Positions 1 to 11,492 of a stretch of DNA of 64,000 bases are shown in pieces. This DNA is from [Phialemoniopsis] sp. UDSM-2020 (taxonomy: Eukaryota; Ascomycota; Sordariomycetes; Thyridiales; Thyridiaceae). A program made the position numbers and the translations under genes. Below the pieces are notes generated by a model. That model saw nothing but the letters and a program-made list of their open reading frames with translations, was not told the origin of the DNA and searched no databases. The stretch lies in assembly GCA_018873225.1 (NCBI GenBank), contig JAEILZ010000008.1, positions 310,001 to 374,000 on the forward strand, written 5' to 3'. Position 1 is the first letter of the stretch, and every line of letters begins with the position of its first letter.

Positions 1-3000
1 TTGCGGCCGCCTCCGCATAGTCGTTCATATAAAGATCTGTCTCTCCCTTGGCGATTAAGGTCTTGAAGTACTCGACATCGCGGCCTGTGACATTTTCCAT
101 TATTGCGATAATTTCTCGGTATTGCATGTTGGCTTCCCAGTAATTGCCCCGGAATGAATACGCCAGCGCAAGTTGCTTCTTGGCCCTAAGCGTCAGAGGA
201 TGATTTGCCCCGAGGGTTACGGTAAGCCCCTTCACGACCGCTTCACGTATAGGTAGAGCCTTTTCTGTCATACCCACCGCCGTGAGGTACATATCTAGAC
301 GTATTTGAGCTAGCCATTGTAGTACCTTGTCCATTTCGTTGTCCTCCTTGTATGCGTTACTGAGCTTCGTGTACACTGTTTCGAGATAGTCGTCAACTGA
401 AATTTGTGACCTTTTCTCTCCAGGGAGGGATTGCACCCAGTTGAGAAGGTCTCGCCTTGTGATAATCACTAGGTTCATCTCCCCTTCGCGGTCAGTCGAG
501 TATTCGGTCCAGAATGCGAATTGTACAGTATGGAGCAATTCGTCTGCGAGCTGAAGCAGTTCCTCGGTCGGCGTGGACACACGAACTAGATGACGTGCCC
601 AGTGCTTTGCCGCGTACTCGAGGGATATACCTTTGGAGACATTGACTTCGACTAGGGTCGTGGATGTTCCCAATGTTCGATGGAGATAACGACCGATCCT
701 TTGCTTCGAACCATATTGCTCTTCGAGAAGGCACCGAACGCAGGCCTCGGCCAGTTGTGCATGGCATTCGCTTGCCATCATCTGGGTGGTATATTGCTCT
801 TCGAAGCCAAACGATCGAAGTGAGTTCATGAAGTAGTCGATCATTGACGAATGTGCAAAGGCGACCCTGTGTCCTTCGACCGAGAGCAATGGACCGCAGG
901 CCCGGACGATCGTATCGTCAGGATCGTAGTCCTCGGTGCCAATGATTCGCGACAGTTCGGCCAATGATAGCGGTTCAACAGCCACGCTCAAGAGAACCAG
1001 GATCTTTTGGAATAGCTTGATCTCATATGGTGTCATCCGACTGATCCTTCCGCCGATATCTTCGTCGTACAGCGCTCGAAGTTCCGCGGGACATTTAAGA
1101 GCGTACAAGTTGTGCAGATAGCTTCCATTTGGCGAAGGTCGACTCAAGGAGATTATCGTCCACCGCACAAACAAAAAGTTCTCTTTGGCTTCACGGCATA
1201 CATGATCAATTGTCTCGTGCCTGTGTGCTTTCGGAAGCTGATGGCTGTCGAACAAATGTGACGCATAAAGCTTCACGTCCCCGGCCACCAGATCCGCTGT
1301 AATGGTAATTTGAAACCTGTGGGTGGCCGGAAAATATGCCGGGAATTGAGCCTGTGTTCGAGCCAGAACCAAGACCCTGACATGATGCGACTGACAAAGC
1401 TCGGCTATCTTTGCGTGGAATTCAGTGGCGGTGTGCGATCCCTGCTTGTAGAAGCACCTGTCATCCGCTCCATGTACGATCAGGTAACGTTCAGACGAGG
1501 GTCTGAGCGCGAGAAGCTCGAGGCAGACAGCCCACAGATGATGTAATGGACAGCTAACAATTTGCGAATATTTCGATCGCAGATCGACAAGCTCTCCGAT
1601 GATTTTGCTGTATACTATCTGGGGTGTACAAGAAGGGTAGAGAAGCTGATTTATTAGGGAGATCACCAAGCTGTAAGGTGGAGGCAGGTTCGTCCCCCCT
1701 GCAACGAAGTTGCTTTGCAGCTGGCATAGAAGCACTGATTGTCTTGTCTGCGATCTCAATTTATCGAGAGCTGATATAGCAAGGACAGATTTTCCAGAAC
1801 CTAAAGGGAGATCGATCAGCTTTCCATGACAATTCACGACTATACAGTGTAATACATACCGGAGATGCCTTGGATGTGAAGAATACCGGGGCTTTCGCCA
1901 CTGGACCAAGTCCGAAACTGCGAATGTTCGAATAGCCAGTCACAAGTCCCTCTAATTGGCGAACGGCCCGTGCCATCAGTGTGAAGGGCTTGTTGAGGGC
2001 TAGGTTCGAGCCAGGGTCTCACCTCCTGCCTCAGAAGATCTGCCAATGCGTCAGTTCTCATAGCTGCAACCATGATAAAGGATGGATGGAAGTCCTGCTG
2101 AATTGCGCAACATCTGACGTGGACAAACAAGAGGTATGGAAGGAAACACCAGCATTACCCGTTGCCCATGGACTTGTATCTGTAGGAGTGGTCATCGCGT
2201 GACGACGTGTCTCTATATAACCCGTCAGTCTCTGTCATTTGCGTGGTCGTGCAGATGCGCTGTACAGCCACCAGCCTGTAGAACGCTAGGAGAATGCGGA
2301 TAGGCATCCTATTCGACTTGAATAAATACAAATTCTGGGGTATTGTGTGATCGGTATCCGCAATCCGCGGCTGTGATGAATGGATGGCCAGCAGCTCACC
2401 GCTTGATGCCATGTTGAAGGATCCGTACAATGCATCTAGCCATGCTCTTGATCCACTTCCACCCAGTGTATCCGGTACTGAGGGGCCAAAGAGTCGGTCC
2501 ATGCACTTTCAAGCTCCCAGCAAGGATAGGGACGGGGTGGCAATGCCTTGGAAGTACGACTCCAGGGATGTCTTACCGGGAGAGCAAACTACTGCGAAAA
2601 TTCCGTGCGCTACAATAGGCATTGCATGTGTTAGAACGGTTCGCAGTACATGTTAAGTAATCTTACTGAGACGGAGAGCTTCAGTCCCAAAGTTAGTGAC
2701 GTTTGCAAAGCACTTCCAGTACGGGGCAGAAGATCTTACTTTCAGCAGCTACCAACCTATCCAGTCTTTTCACTGCGAGCTCGATATTTTGCAGCTTTTC
2801 CGCGAGCAACCCGCACTGCTGCTTGAATATTGAGTTCAAAGTCCGTTCTGTGAATGCCCATCAGCCACAACGCACTCCCACAGCCAGGTCGGGACGCTCA
2901 CTCCAGTGCTTTGACTTGAGGTATTTGGTACAGGATTCGACGAGCCTGAGGATCTCAGTATAGAATTGCACCACAAGTTCAGCAGATTCCGTTTCCTTTT

Positions 3001-3498
3001 CTGCAAAGATGTTGGAAAGTCTATTCCACCATATCACTTGCTCCAGGATGATGGTCACTGCTCGGACCACAATCTTGGAAGAGTCCTGTCGATCGGTATA
3101 TATCTTTCCCAATCATGTCAGCCACACCCACAGATGTTTTCTGCGCCCACCATTCCCAGCACAGTAGGATTGCTGCAAAGGGAAAGCCTCACTTCAAGGA
3201 TCACGCGAATTGGAGCCCATATTCCACAGCCAATATTGGGGTTAATGTTAACCAGAACATCGATCGCCTTCGAATGGCGACGGAGCTGGTCCGCAATCCC
3301 CTCGAGCGACTTTGACAATATCCCGCGGCACCGCTTCTTGTTTATCGCCTCGTTCACCAGGCTGACCAGCGAATCTGCTTCGATAGCCTGTCGGGAAGCG
3401 TCGTCAAGCGCTAGTTTGGTGATATCGAGTCCAGGGGCGCCGTGCTGGGCATTATCGCTGGACCAGTCGTTTTTCTGTGATCGTCGCGGGAAAGTCAA
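1..3498 (-). CDS. NLR-type STAND ATPase with TPR C-terminus (3' end outside window)
   Basis: Multi-exon gene. The N-terminal helical domain is in two exons joined by a clean intron at 3086-3192 (GTGAGG donor); a third exon follows a probable 48-nt intron (2848-2895). The NACHT part starts near 2117 and reads RGTCDWLFEH, then the Walker A GISGSGKS, which is restored exactly by removing the intron 1801-1859. From 1800 to base 1 I read about 600 codons without a stop. They include a winged-helix-like stretch and end in TPR sequence of the kinesin-light-chain/NLR type (LGANHPLTLRAKKQLALAY). Known for the family: fungal NLRs sense non-self or altered self and oligomerise. Odd points: the Walker B equivalent reads LIVHGADD, lacking the usual Asp-Ala-Leu-Asp-Glu, and about 620 bp (2117-2740) between the third exon and the NACHT exon cannot be joined in frame. 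The start is unresolved: no ATG is in frame at 3498 and an upstream exon to about 3830 is possible. Confidence 0.75.
1801..1859 (-). other. Intron inside the P-loop codon run of the NLR gene
   Basis: GTATGT donor and TTTAG acceptor on the minus strand. Removing these 59 nt joins ATC TCC G to GT TCT GGA AAA TCT and recreates the P-loop ISGSGKS, which is strong internal proof of the gene model. Confidence 0.85.
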
Positions 3499-4521
3499 TC
3501 GCTAGGTTTCCATTGAAGATTCGGGGCAAAGGTGAAGACCGGTGAGAGGGAAACGCCCCACAAGTCGCGCTCAAAGAGCAGGGGATCCCGGCGGAACCCT
3601 GTCTCAAGAGAAGCAAACTTGCCCCAGCTTCTGGCCAGGGAACGCGAACTTGGAAAAGTGTGGGGGTACAATGCTGTTGCGCTCCGGGGGGAGAAATTGC
3701 AGAACTCACAGCGGTTTGCCAGCACCTTGCAGCAAAGGTGTCTAAAGCAGGGCCACTTCCGCCCATATGCTTGCACCCGCATTGTTTATCGAGGAATTCT
3801 GCCGACGTGTCGCACATGCCGTCTCTCACTCCTAGTCCGTAGGACCATGTGCAACTCCTGCGCTTGTCACGCCGACCTCCCTGGGGGATTTCGACGAGTA
3901 TTATGACCAGAATTGCCTCTCAGCAGACCGATTCCAGCCAATCTTAAGCCACTTACTCCAGCATGGTTTTTACGGAGCTGCTGGGCAACCCCTTACGTGT
4001 GAAATTCTCACGGGTGCGTGGGTGGTTAGGAATGCAACATTCCAGGCGGCAAAATTGGGGCTAGGATAGGTAGCCTGGTCAATCTGAGGCGTTCACCGGT
4101 TACGTGTGTGGTTGCCTAGGTTTATCATTGGACGGCCCTGCATGCAGAGTGGTGTGCTCTTTTGTCAAGGGTGACACTCATCCGGACCATTCATCGCCGT
4201 GCGCCGAAGCCACAGGCCACAGATGACGGATGCAGCCGCATCGTCTGTACTCGGTCAGGCAGTCGCTCAAGCACATAATGATTCATTGCTACCTAATTGA
4301 AGGAACTAACATCACAAAACAGGGCGATGGGCATGATGAGGCAAAGCAAAGGTTGGAACAAAACCCATAGTAAGCGGACGTGGGGAGTGCCTTGTACCAC
4401 TCTCATTCTCCGGCCCGATCCGCAAGCGAAGCAATCGCAGCTCAGCGGGAGCAAGATCAATTCAGATTGATCACCCCAAGTCCTTGACTCGCATTCCCTG
4501 CTTTCTGTGAGGCTTGGTGGA
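3499..4521. other. Intergenic region, no supported gene
   Basis: About 1 kb between the NLR 5' end and the stop of the low-complexity gene. Short open frames exist on the minus strand at 3495-3829. One could hold a first NLR exon, but none shows family motifs. From 3900 to 4520 I see no coding, RNA or repeat signal. Confidence 0.4.
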
Positions 4522-5724
4522 CTATGGCCGTCGATTTCCTTTCTCTCGCTTCTTCTTTGTACTCGTTTCTGGTTGTTCTTCAGGATCCGGTTGGTCGGGA
4601 TAGAAGTAGCCCGTGTCGCCGTAGGTCCATGTTTGCGTAATTGGTGCGTATGCTGGGTAGTTTGTATCAGTATACTGAACAGAATAACCTGAGGAATCGT
4701 AGCTATATGGCTCGGTGGTGTAATCTGACACGGCACTGGGTGCCGCTTGTTCGGAAGATGACTCTTCACCCTTGGTAGCGTAGGTTGTATGAGATGATCT
4801 ATCCGCGTAGTCCACTGTTTGGGGTCGGGAAGCGGAGCTTTGGACCTCGGCTTTGTCTGCTGATCTCCTCTTGCTCTCACTCTTGGGCGTCGAATGCTTG
4901 CTATGACTATCACGATGATCCGTAGATCTGCTCTTTCCAGACCCGTGTTCCCGCGTTGACTTCGACTGGGATTTGTCGTGATGCTTGCTCTTGTGTACTG
5001 ATGTCTTTGATTCTGAAGCTGACACGGTTCCCTGCGCCTCTTTTCCTTTTGATTCTTTCCTATTCTGTACGGCCTGTTGTTCAACGTACTCTGGCTGCTC
5101 TGATATTGACAACTTCTGTATGTCTAGTCCTTCGCTTGGGTTGGACGTCGAAGGTTGAGCTTGAACCACGATGGGAGCGGCCTGCCCCCCTCCAAAGGTC
5201 TGATATAAGCCATCTCCTAATTGGTACGCTGAATATTGGGCCGATGGGTATTGCGCAGTCGGAGCCTGTTGTCCATAAGGTGTTGTATAATAGGAGCTCA
5301 ACAATGGATCTGGAGTAGATGCCCATTGTGCGTTTTGGCCGGTATTGTATGCACTTGTAGTCGGCTTGTGTCTGGAGGTTGACGCAGCTGCTGAAGATCC
5401 GGCTTGTTGTTGACGTGCAATTGTGTCTTTGTAATGTCGTTGCGGGCAAGGTCTGGAGCCCTCAGAATGTTTCGACGGCGCTGCTCCGTTACTGACTTCC
5501 TTACAGGCAACCCAACGACCATGTTCCCTGCAGAAATACCCCTTTCCGTTATTGCATTGGCGATGCCCCCAGTCCCGGTACTCGATCTCCCATGCCTTGT
5601 GATCCTCTTTATCAACTGGTTCTGGCCTGGGAAGGTATTTTAAATCTGGCCATTCATCTCGAAGGTTCTTTGTGTCGTCAAAAAAGCATGGCTGATTATT
5701 ACCGCACTGTAATCCAATGAGCAA
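4522..5724 (-). CDS. Low-complexity protein with N-terminal Cys/His motif, function unknown
   Basis: About 400 residues, not recognised as a named family. The N-terminal 80 residues look globular and hold paired cysteines (CGNNQPCFF; then CNNGKGYFCREHGRWVAC), suggesting a small zinc site. Residues about 85-400 are Ser/Gln/Tyr/Lys rich: a Tyr/Gln/Pro stretch (about 120-190), a Ser/Lys/His/Arg charged stretch (about 225-300), another Tyr-rich stretch and a basic KKKREKGNRRP tail. The C-terminal two thirds are probably disordered. The listed start is TTG, so the true start is probably an upstream exon: a good acceptor (TTACAG) lies just before the TGC codon at 5706. The CxxHG motif recurs in genes near 32.7, 34.6 and 41.2 kb. 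Confidence 0.5.
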   Translation of the reverse strand: MLIGLQCGNNQPCFFDDTKNLRDEWPDLKYLPRPEPVDKEDHKAWEIEYRDWGHRQCNNGKGYFCREHGRWVACKEVSNGAAPSKHSEGSRPCPQRHYKDTIARQQQAGSSAAASTSRHKPTTSAYNTGQNAQWASTPDPLLSSYYTTPYGQQAPTAQYPSAQYSAYQLGDGLYQTFGGGQAAPIVVQAQPSTSNPSEGLDIQKLSISEQPEYVEQQAVQNRKESKGKEAQGTVSASESKTSVHKSKHHDKSQSKSTREHGSGKSRSTDHRDSHSKHSTPKSESKRRSADKAEVQSSASRPQTVDYADRSSHTTYATKGEESSSEQAAPSAVSDYTTEPYSYDSSGYSVQYTDTNYPAYAPITQTWTYGDTGYFYPDQPDPEEQPETSTKKKREKGNRRP

Positions 5725-6797
5725 TGTAACGAGAGTGTAATTGGGCCCACAGGTTTGACTTCATCTTGACTCTCGGCACGGGTGGATGAGTGGAACCCCG
5801 CACGTTAATAAAACACACGTACTCTTTGTTCGAAAGCCGGCACGCAGTCTTTCGACTTCTGCGCCGCTGATCTAGATGATGAACTTGCGTGTTTTTCTCG
5901 GCTGGAGGACGACATGACGGAAGAATGAAGAATATCTAGGTGAGAAGGCTGCGCACGAGTGACCCCATGTTCTACGCTTTTGGACCCGCGCGCGCGTCAA
6001 GAGCTCAAACTCCCTATGCAGCGTGTCCGTCTGAGACTCTGAGTCGATCAAAGTATCGGCATCTGATACACAACAATGAATGGGAAAGTGCAGCCACATG
6101 ATTGCAGAAAGGAGCACAAATTTATCACCTTCGCCTCTAGGAGAGAAGATTGGACTCTGGCTGGAGTGACCACCCTTCGCTGATGGAGGGTACATGTACG
6201 GCGGGGCCACTCGAGCAGGCAAAATTGTGCCGGCCCTATGAAGAAGGGTGAAATGAGATCACACGGGAGGCCAACGGAGGGTTGGCCCAATTACGGCAAC
6301 AGATCCCCTCATGCAGAGCAGCGCAGATGTTTAATCGGAAAGACATGATACCATATTCTTGGTCGGTTCGGTTGTTGGCATATAATATGCCTTGGGCTGG
6401 GAGCATTGAAGCCGCCTTTTGCAAGGAACTTTTTTTTTTTTTTCAGTAGCCGTGCGAGACGCGCGCGACCGGCTACTTGAACAATGAATTGAGCCGCATT
6501 GGTAGTTCGCGCACGGATTGGTGCCCAAAGAGTACATAGTACATGTGGCCCAAACGGTGGCGGTGTCTGTGTCGTTGAAACCGGTGAGTTCGCCTCAGCT
6601 CACACTTCCTGCACTTTGGAGACGAGTCACCCACCCATCCTCACATTTCCAATTCAAGGTCACTCACCGCTAGTCTCGCGAGCGTCATTGCTTGATCTCA
6701 CACCAGCACACCCTTTCTTGCCCGTGTAGCCAGACCAGTGGACTGGCTACATCGTCATTGCACTTTATTGCCGGAATCGATCTCAAGTTCAGGGACC
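5725..6797. other. Divergent intergenic region
   Basis: About 1.07 kb separating the unknown gene (minus) from the MFS gene (plus), so it should hold both promoters. It contains a GCGCGCGCG run near 5987 and a 14-T tract near 6430. I recognise no binding site. Confidence 0.4.
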
Positions 6798-8470
6798 ATG
6801 TCTCTTCGCAATGATGACCTTCTTAATACGACAGAAGAGCCTAATGAAAGAACACCCTTGACATTGGGCATTGCTAGAGACCCTACGGGGCTACAACGAC
6901 ATTGCCATCGCCCATTTGCAGCTTTTTGGATCTTCGTCATTGAGACAACAATGATTTCTATTGGCACGAACCTAATCAATGTGACAGCGGTCGGCTTTTA
7001 CAGAAGCATCATTATCTGTTCTGAGCCTGGAACTGATTGCAAGAAAGGATTTGCGAATCCTGAACCTTCGCAAAAAGATGTTGAAGAAGTTCTGGGGACC
7101 GTCCGTTTTTATCATACCATCATCCAAGCAATCGCAGGTATGTATACCGCCAGAGGAGGTCTTAGTGTAGGGGACACGGGTGGTTAAGTCTTCTTGTGCT
7201 AGCAATCTTGGGACTTGTATGGTGTGTTCCGGTGGCCTTGCATTTGTATGTGCATCCTCTCAAGTACCAAAGTGTTCTTGTATGCTGATCTCGTCCCAGG
7301 TGCAAGCTTCGAACTGTTTTGATAGCAGCCCAAGGCGGCGCAGTCATCGTCGAAATAGTCCAGGCATACATATATTACAGAAACGGATCTCTCACTATTC
7401 CGTGGCTCTTAGCAACACCCTTCTTCTTCATCATTCTCGGAGGTGGTGGCATGACTTATATGGTGCTCAGGGACTGCGCCCTTGTGGAAACGTATGGCGC
7501 AAAGGGGTTGTAAGTTCTCATGCAAGAGCTTTCTCCTTGACTTTTCCCGCTCATTCTCGTTGTTAGCTTGCCACGACGGGTTGGGTTGGAAGCAGTCGGC
7601 AATTTTGCAGGATTCGTCGGGCTCCTTGTCTCGAAAGTCATCATGGACAAGTGTGGTCCCTGGATTTGCTTAGGCTTAGGCATTCTCGCATCAATCCTCG
7701 GCTGGTTGGCACTTTTACAACTTCCCCCGCTACGAGAAGTAAAAAGGGCAGAGACCGTTCGAGGTATGATCGACGTTCTCGACAAAGGTACGCTTTTGGT
7801 AATAGCTGCATACTCGATACCCTCAGCATTCTTTTCCACCGCGACCGACGTATACACTTTGCAATATATCCCCTTGCAGTTCAAGGAGGACAGCGTGGGC
7901 GCAATGCTTGCCCCGGCTAGGTTAGTATCTGGGATCACGGGCATTGTGGCTCAATTTTACCGCCGTGAACTCAGTGTTCATTGCCAATTCGCGTTTGTCA
8001 CTGGTCTACTCTTCTTACAGAGCTTGTCCGGATGTTTCCTTGGCTTTACGAACACGAGACCTACCTTCACAGCAGCACTTGCTTTCGCAAGCTTTGCTAC
8101 ATTACTCCCTTCATTCACGCGAAACTTGCTATCTTCCTTAACTAAGCCAGTTCACCGGACCGGCATCTTTGGAGTCGATCAAGCGGCAACTCTCTTCACA
8201 ACGGCTGCAAGTGGCTTGGCCATGAGCGAGACTTTCTTGCTCGGCATGCATCAAGATATACAAAGGCCCGAGTGGCCTTACTATGCGTCGGCGCTACTCA
8301 GTGTTGCTTCACTACTTGTTGTCGTTACGATGTGGGCATACCACTGGAAATATGACTTTCGCCTGGACGATACACAGTCTCCTAACGGGCAGAATACCCC
8401 CGAAGTCATACATTCTCAAGAACAATACGCGCCGATTGCATCAACTTCCGAAGATACTGAAGAAGAGTAG
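6798..8470 (+). CDS. MFS-like multi-pass membrane transporter
   Basis: Four exons (6798-7137, 7203-7245, 7300-7509, 7567-8470) give 498 residues. The three introns are 65, 54 and 57 nt with GTATGT, GTATGT and GTAAGT donors, and phases match at each junction. The protein has a polar N-terminus (MSLRNDDLLNTTEEPNERTP), many hydrophobic helices and a conserved-looking RVGLEAVGNFAGFVGLL segment followed by the loop SKVIMDKCGPW. It ends in a hydrophilic acidic tail (STSEDTEEE). This fits a divergent major facilitator protein at the plasma or vacuolar membrane; the substrate cannot be inferred. ATG 6798 was chosen because upstream in-frame sequence is not MFS-like. Confidence 0.7.
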
Positions 8471-9098
8471 TCGGTCAGTTGCGCCAAGAAGCATACAGCT
8501 GAAATGGGAGCTGTGTAGGCAGCGTATGTGGTATAATGGACACTCTTCAAGAATAGCACAGTCGTCGCAAGACAATCAATCATCAAGGGCCATGCAATTT
8601 CTTCAATGACAGGACTGTAGTAGCCTGTTTCTGGCATCAGCATCGGCTATCCCGCACTGCCTGAGCTTTTGCGTAGGACATTCGTTTCGAACCCCATAAG
8701 ATCTAGCTCTCAGACAACACATCCCATTCATCATTCCCCATCTAGCTCAGTTAACTCGAACGGCCCTAAGCGCTTTTAAAAACACACAATTCTTCGCTGC
8801 CGGTCCCCACGAAATTAATCCATGTCTGTCTATCGTACTAGGGAAGGTGACAGTTCAAAAGTCTTATCCTAGATAGAGGACATTCCTTCTTTCAAACCTG
8901 ATCGGTCCAAATTGTAGAGCCATTAATACATGGAGAATCATGGGAAAAGTTATAATGGTGCTACATCATTACACAATACGGGGACAGTATAAGGATGTCT
9001 ACAAGGTTTGCCATACATAGCTGTTTGATTGATCTTGGGCTACTGTCGATCACTTGTGATAAGGAGATCTAACGCGGCAAGCTTTGAGTGTCCTTAGC
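8471..9098. other. Convergent 3' intergenic region
   Basis: This 628-bp stretch lies between two convergent transporter stops. It is AT-rich around 8800-9000, as expected for 3' ends. I see no gene or repeat. Confidence 0.4.
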
Positions 9099-10920
9099 TC
9101 ATGGAGTGTTTGAGCGAGCCGGCTCTTCAACGTGAGCCATACCGCCCTTATCTCCATCCATGGCATCTCCCTTGCTGTCATAATACAGATGGTCGACTGG
9201 CTGCCCGCCGAACAGCTCATCCATATCCTCCAAGCTGATGTTCCGAGTCTCCGGGACGTAGAAATAGACCCAGGGAATCGCGACCGTCATGAACGCCGCG
9301 AAGAGGAAGTACGTGCCAAATTTGATGTTGGTGATCATGTATGGCACGGAGCGAGCGATGACAAAGTTCATGATCCAGTGGATGGCAACACAGATCGAGA
9401 CGCACGCCGATCGGATGCGGGTGGGAAAAATTTCGGCGGCATAGATCCAGGGGATGCCCGCCCACGAAAAGCACCAGCCGACTGCGTACACGTAGATCAT
9501 GACTACGGCCGCATACCCACCAGCCGTGATGCTGGTTGCGCCGGTAGTAGGAGGGTTTGCGATCTTGACATAGGCCCCGATGAACCACATCGCAAAAGCC
9601 TGGAGAGAGAAAGTCAGATTAGTCCAGGGTTGACAAGGTTCTTGAAGACAATGCGACTTACCATGACCGCACTACCTCCCATGAGGGTTCTTGTACGACC
9701 GAAGCGGTCGACCACAAGCAGCATGGAGATCAGAATAGCAACGAATCTAATCAGGCCGTAGACGCCAGTTGCAAACAATGCGGTGTTGCCACCAGTCAGA
9801 CCGATACTACGGAAGATTGCGGGCGAGTAGTAATTGATCGCGTTGGAGCCGGCCTTTTAGTTACATGGTTAGCATGGGAATCTTGAACTTGTCAATTCGA
9901 TCGGCTTCACTGACCATCTGCATGAAGATGAACATCAGAGAGCCGATGCCAAGGCGGTTTCGGTTGCCTGGGCCGAACATCTCTTTGACCATGGATTTGA
10001 CGCCAGTGCCTTCGCTCAAAGCATCTTCATGCTCCAGTTGTTGGAAGATGCTGTGAACCTCCTCGACCAGGTATGGGTGGTCCGCAGGGATATTTCGAAC
10101 TCGCTGCAGAACCTCAATGCAGGCCTCTCGACCCTTTTTCCTGGCGAGCCATCTGTGGGAGGTCAGTCAAGTTTCTCCAGGTCATGGTACATTACTTAGA
10201 AATACCTTGGCGACTCCGGGATCAGAAAGATGCCGATCATCAAAAGGCCTCCAGGGATCAGTTGAACAGCGAAGCTGATCATCCATTGTGTGGAATTAGA
10301 CGGTAGGTTCTTATCGAGGCCGTAATTGATCCAGAACCCGACCATGGTCCCCAACGAAACTCCGACTTCGTATATTCCAACGAGCCGGCCTCGAATATTT
10401 GGCGGTGATGCCTCGGCAACGTACAAGGGTACGAGCATGCTGGCGGCACCGACTCCAATGCCTCCAATTCCACGTCCGACGAGCATAAGGGCTTCAGACC
10501 CGTGGGCTCCGGTCTGAATGGCCGAGCCAACGTTGTAGAAGAGAGCTGTCAGGAATAGGCTAAGTAGCCGGCCAAACTTGTCACTGAACGGGCCGGCCGC
10601 AAGAGAGCCAACAATGCAGCCTGCCTGGAGCAAAGAGACGACATTGGACGAGAAAGCGGACTTCCTAGAAGCAGTGGCATGGAGTAGACCGAAGTCCCTG
10701 ATGGATTGGAGCTTCGGTTAGCATAAGCACCCATGAAAATTTCAGCTGCAACTTACTCTTTGAAGGAGTCGAGTTCAATCGCGGTGCCGATGAATCCCAG
10801 GTCGTAACCGAACATAACGGCACCCATGGAGCTTACGAGTGCCAATGCATAGACTCGGTAGTTGTACACAGCCCGGGGTGCCTCGACCCCGAGCTCGATG
10901 TTGAGACGCGAGGCTCGCAT
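9099..10920 (-). CDS. MFS sugar/quinate-type transporter
   Basis: Five exons (10757-10920, 10206-10697, 9915-10152, 9662-9853, 9099-9599) give 528 residues. Introns are 53-62 nt. The N-terminus APRAVYNYRVYALAL...GYDLGFIGTAIEL resembles fungal quinate permeases. Sugar-porter signatures are present: DKFGRL, VGRGIGGIGVGAASM, PESPRW, GSNAINYYSP, VDRFGRTRTLMGG and PETRNISLEDMDELFG. About 12 membrane helices. Family role: proton-coupled uptake of hexoses, quinate or related acids at the plasma membrane. The promoter (10921-11492) carries a TCCCGCGGGA palindrome also found beside the Ctp1, regulator and PrpF genes, suggesting co-regulation. An organic-acid substrate is an inference from that context. 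Confidence 0.88.
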
Positions 10921-11492
10921 TGTGGAATTGGATCAGAATGCTTGACAACTCCAATCTGGGGGTTAGATGGTCTCAGGAGGCAAAGATGGGTGCCATCAAT
11001 CCTTCGAAGGACGGACTACTCGTGCTCCTTTATCCCGTCTACAAAAGAGATTTCTGACCTGGGGATGCGGGGGAGCTGGGGAGTCATGTTCCAAGGTTGT
11101 GTGGAGTGTATGGGGAGACTAAGCTGAGGCTAGTGAGATTTTGGGAAGAAGTCACTTGGCGTCGAACGGTCCGAGCTACACACTCCCGCGGGAAGATTGC
11201 GCTGCCGCGGGAGGCGTGCAACCTCATGTGTACGGCATGTTTTCGATTGGAGACGGAACGATGATCCTAAAGGGTAAACCTATTCGTCTGACAGCGCTGA
11301 TGCTTGTGTTGATGACGAATTAATGGCGATTACTCAGGCAGATGCAGGTAGCCGGGCCGATGTAGGTGATATCACCAAGACTGAAACGACGGCTAGCACG
11401 CCATTGGGCTGTAGTGGATGGTGTACAGGCTTTTAAGAATCACTCTATTGCATATGCCCGACACTCTATTTTACACTTCTATGAAAGAATCT
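10921..11492. other. Intergenic region between two minus-strand genes
   Basis: This 572-bp stretch holds the promoter of the sugar/quinate-type MFS gene and the 3' region of Ctp1. Apart from the palindrome pair at 11184-11213, I see no further structure. Confidence 0.4.
11184..11193. promoter_or_regulatory. TCCCGCGGGA palindrome, copy 1
   Basis: Perfect 10-bp palindrome about 265 bp upstream of the quinate-permease-like start. A near copy (GCCGCGGGAG) follows at 11204-11213. The core CCGCGG is a zero-spaced CCG/CGG pair, a typical class of Zn2Cys6 target. Confidence 0.55.

Noticed and set aside
1995..2030. GGTTCGAGCC resembling a tRNA B box
   Set aside because: It lies inside NLR coding sequence and no cloverleaf or A box can be built around it.
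2384..2656. Plus-strand 90-residue frame beginning MASSSPLDAML
   Set aside because: No motif, and antisense to the unresolved NLR interval. Not supported as a gene.
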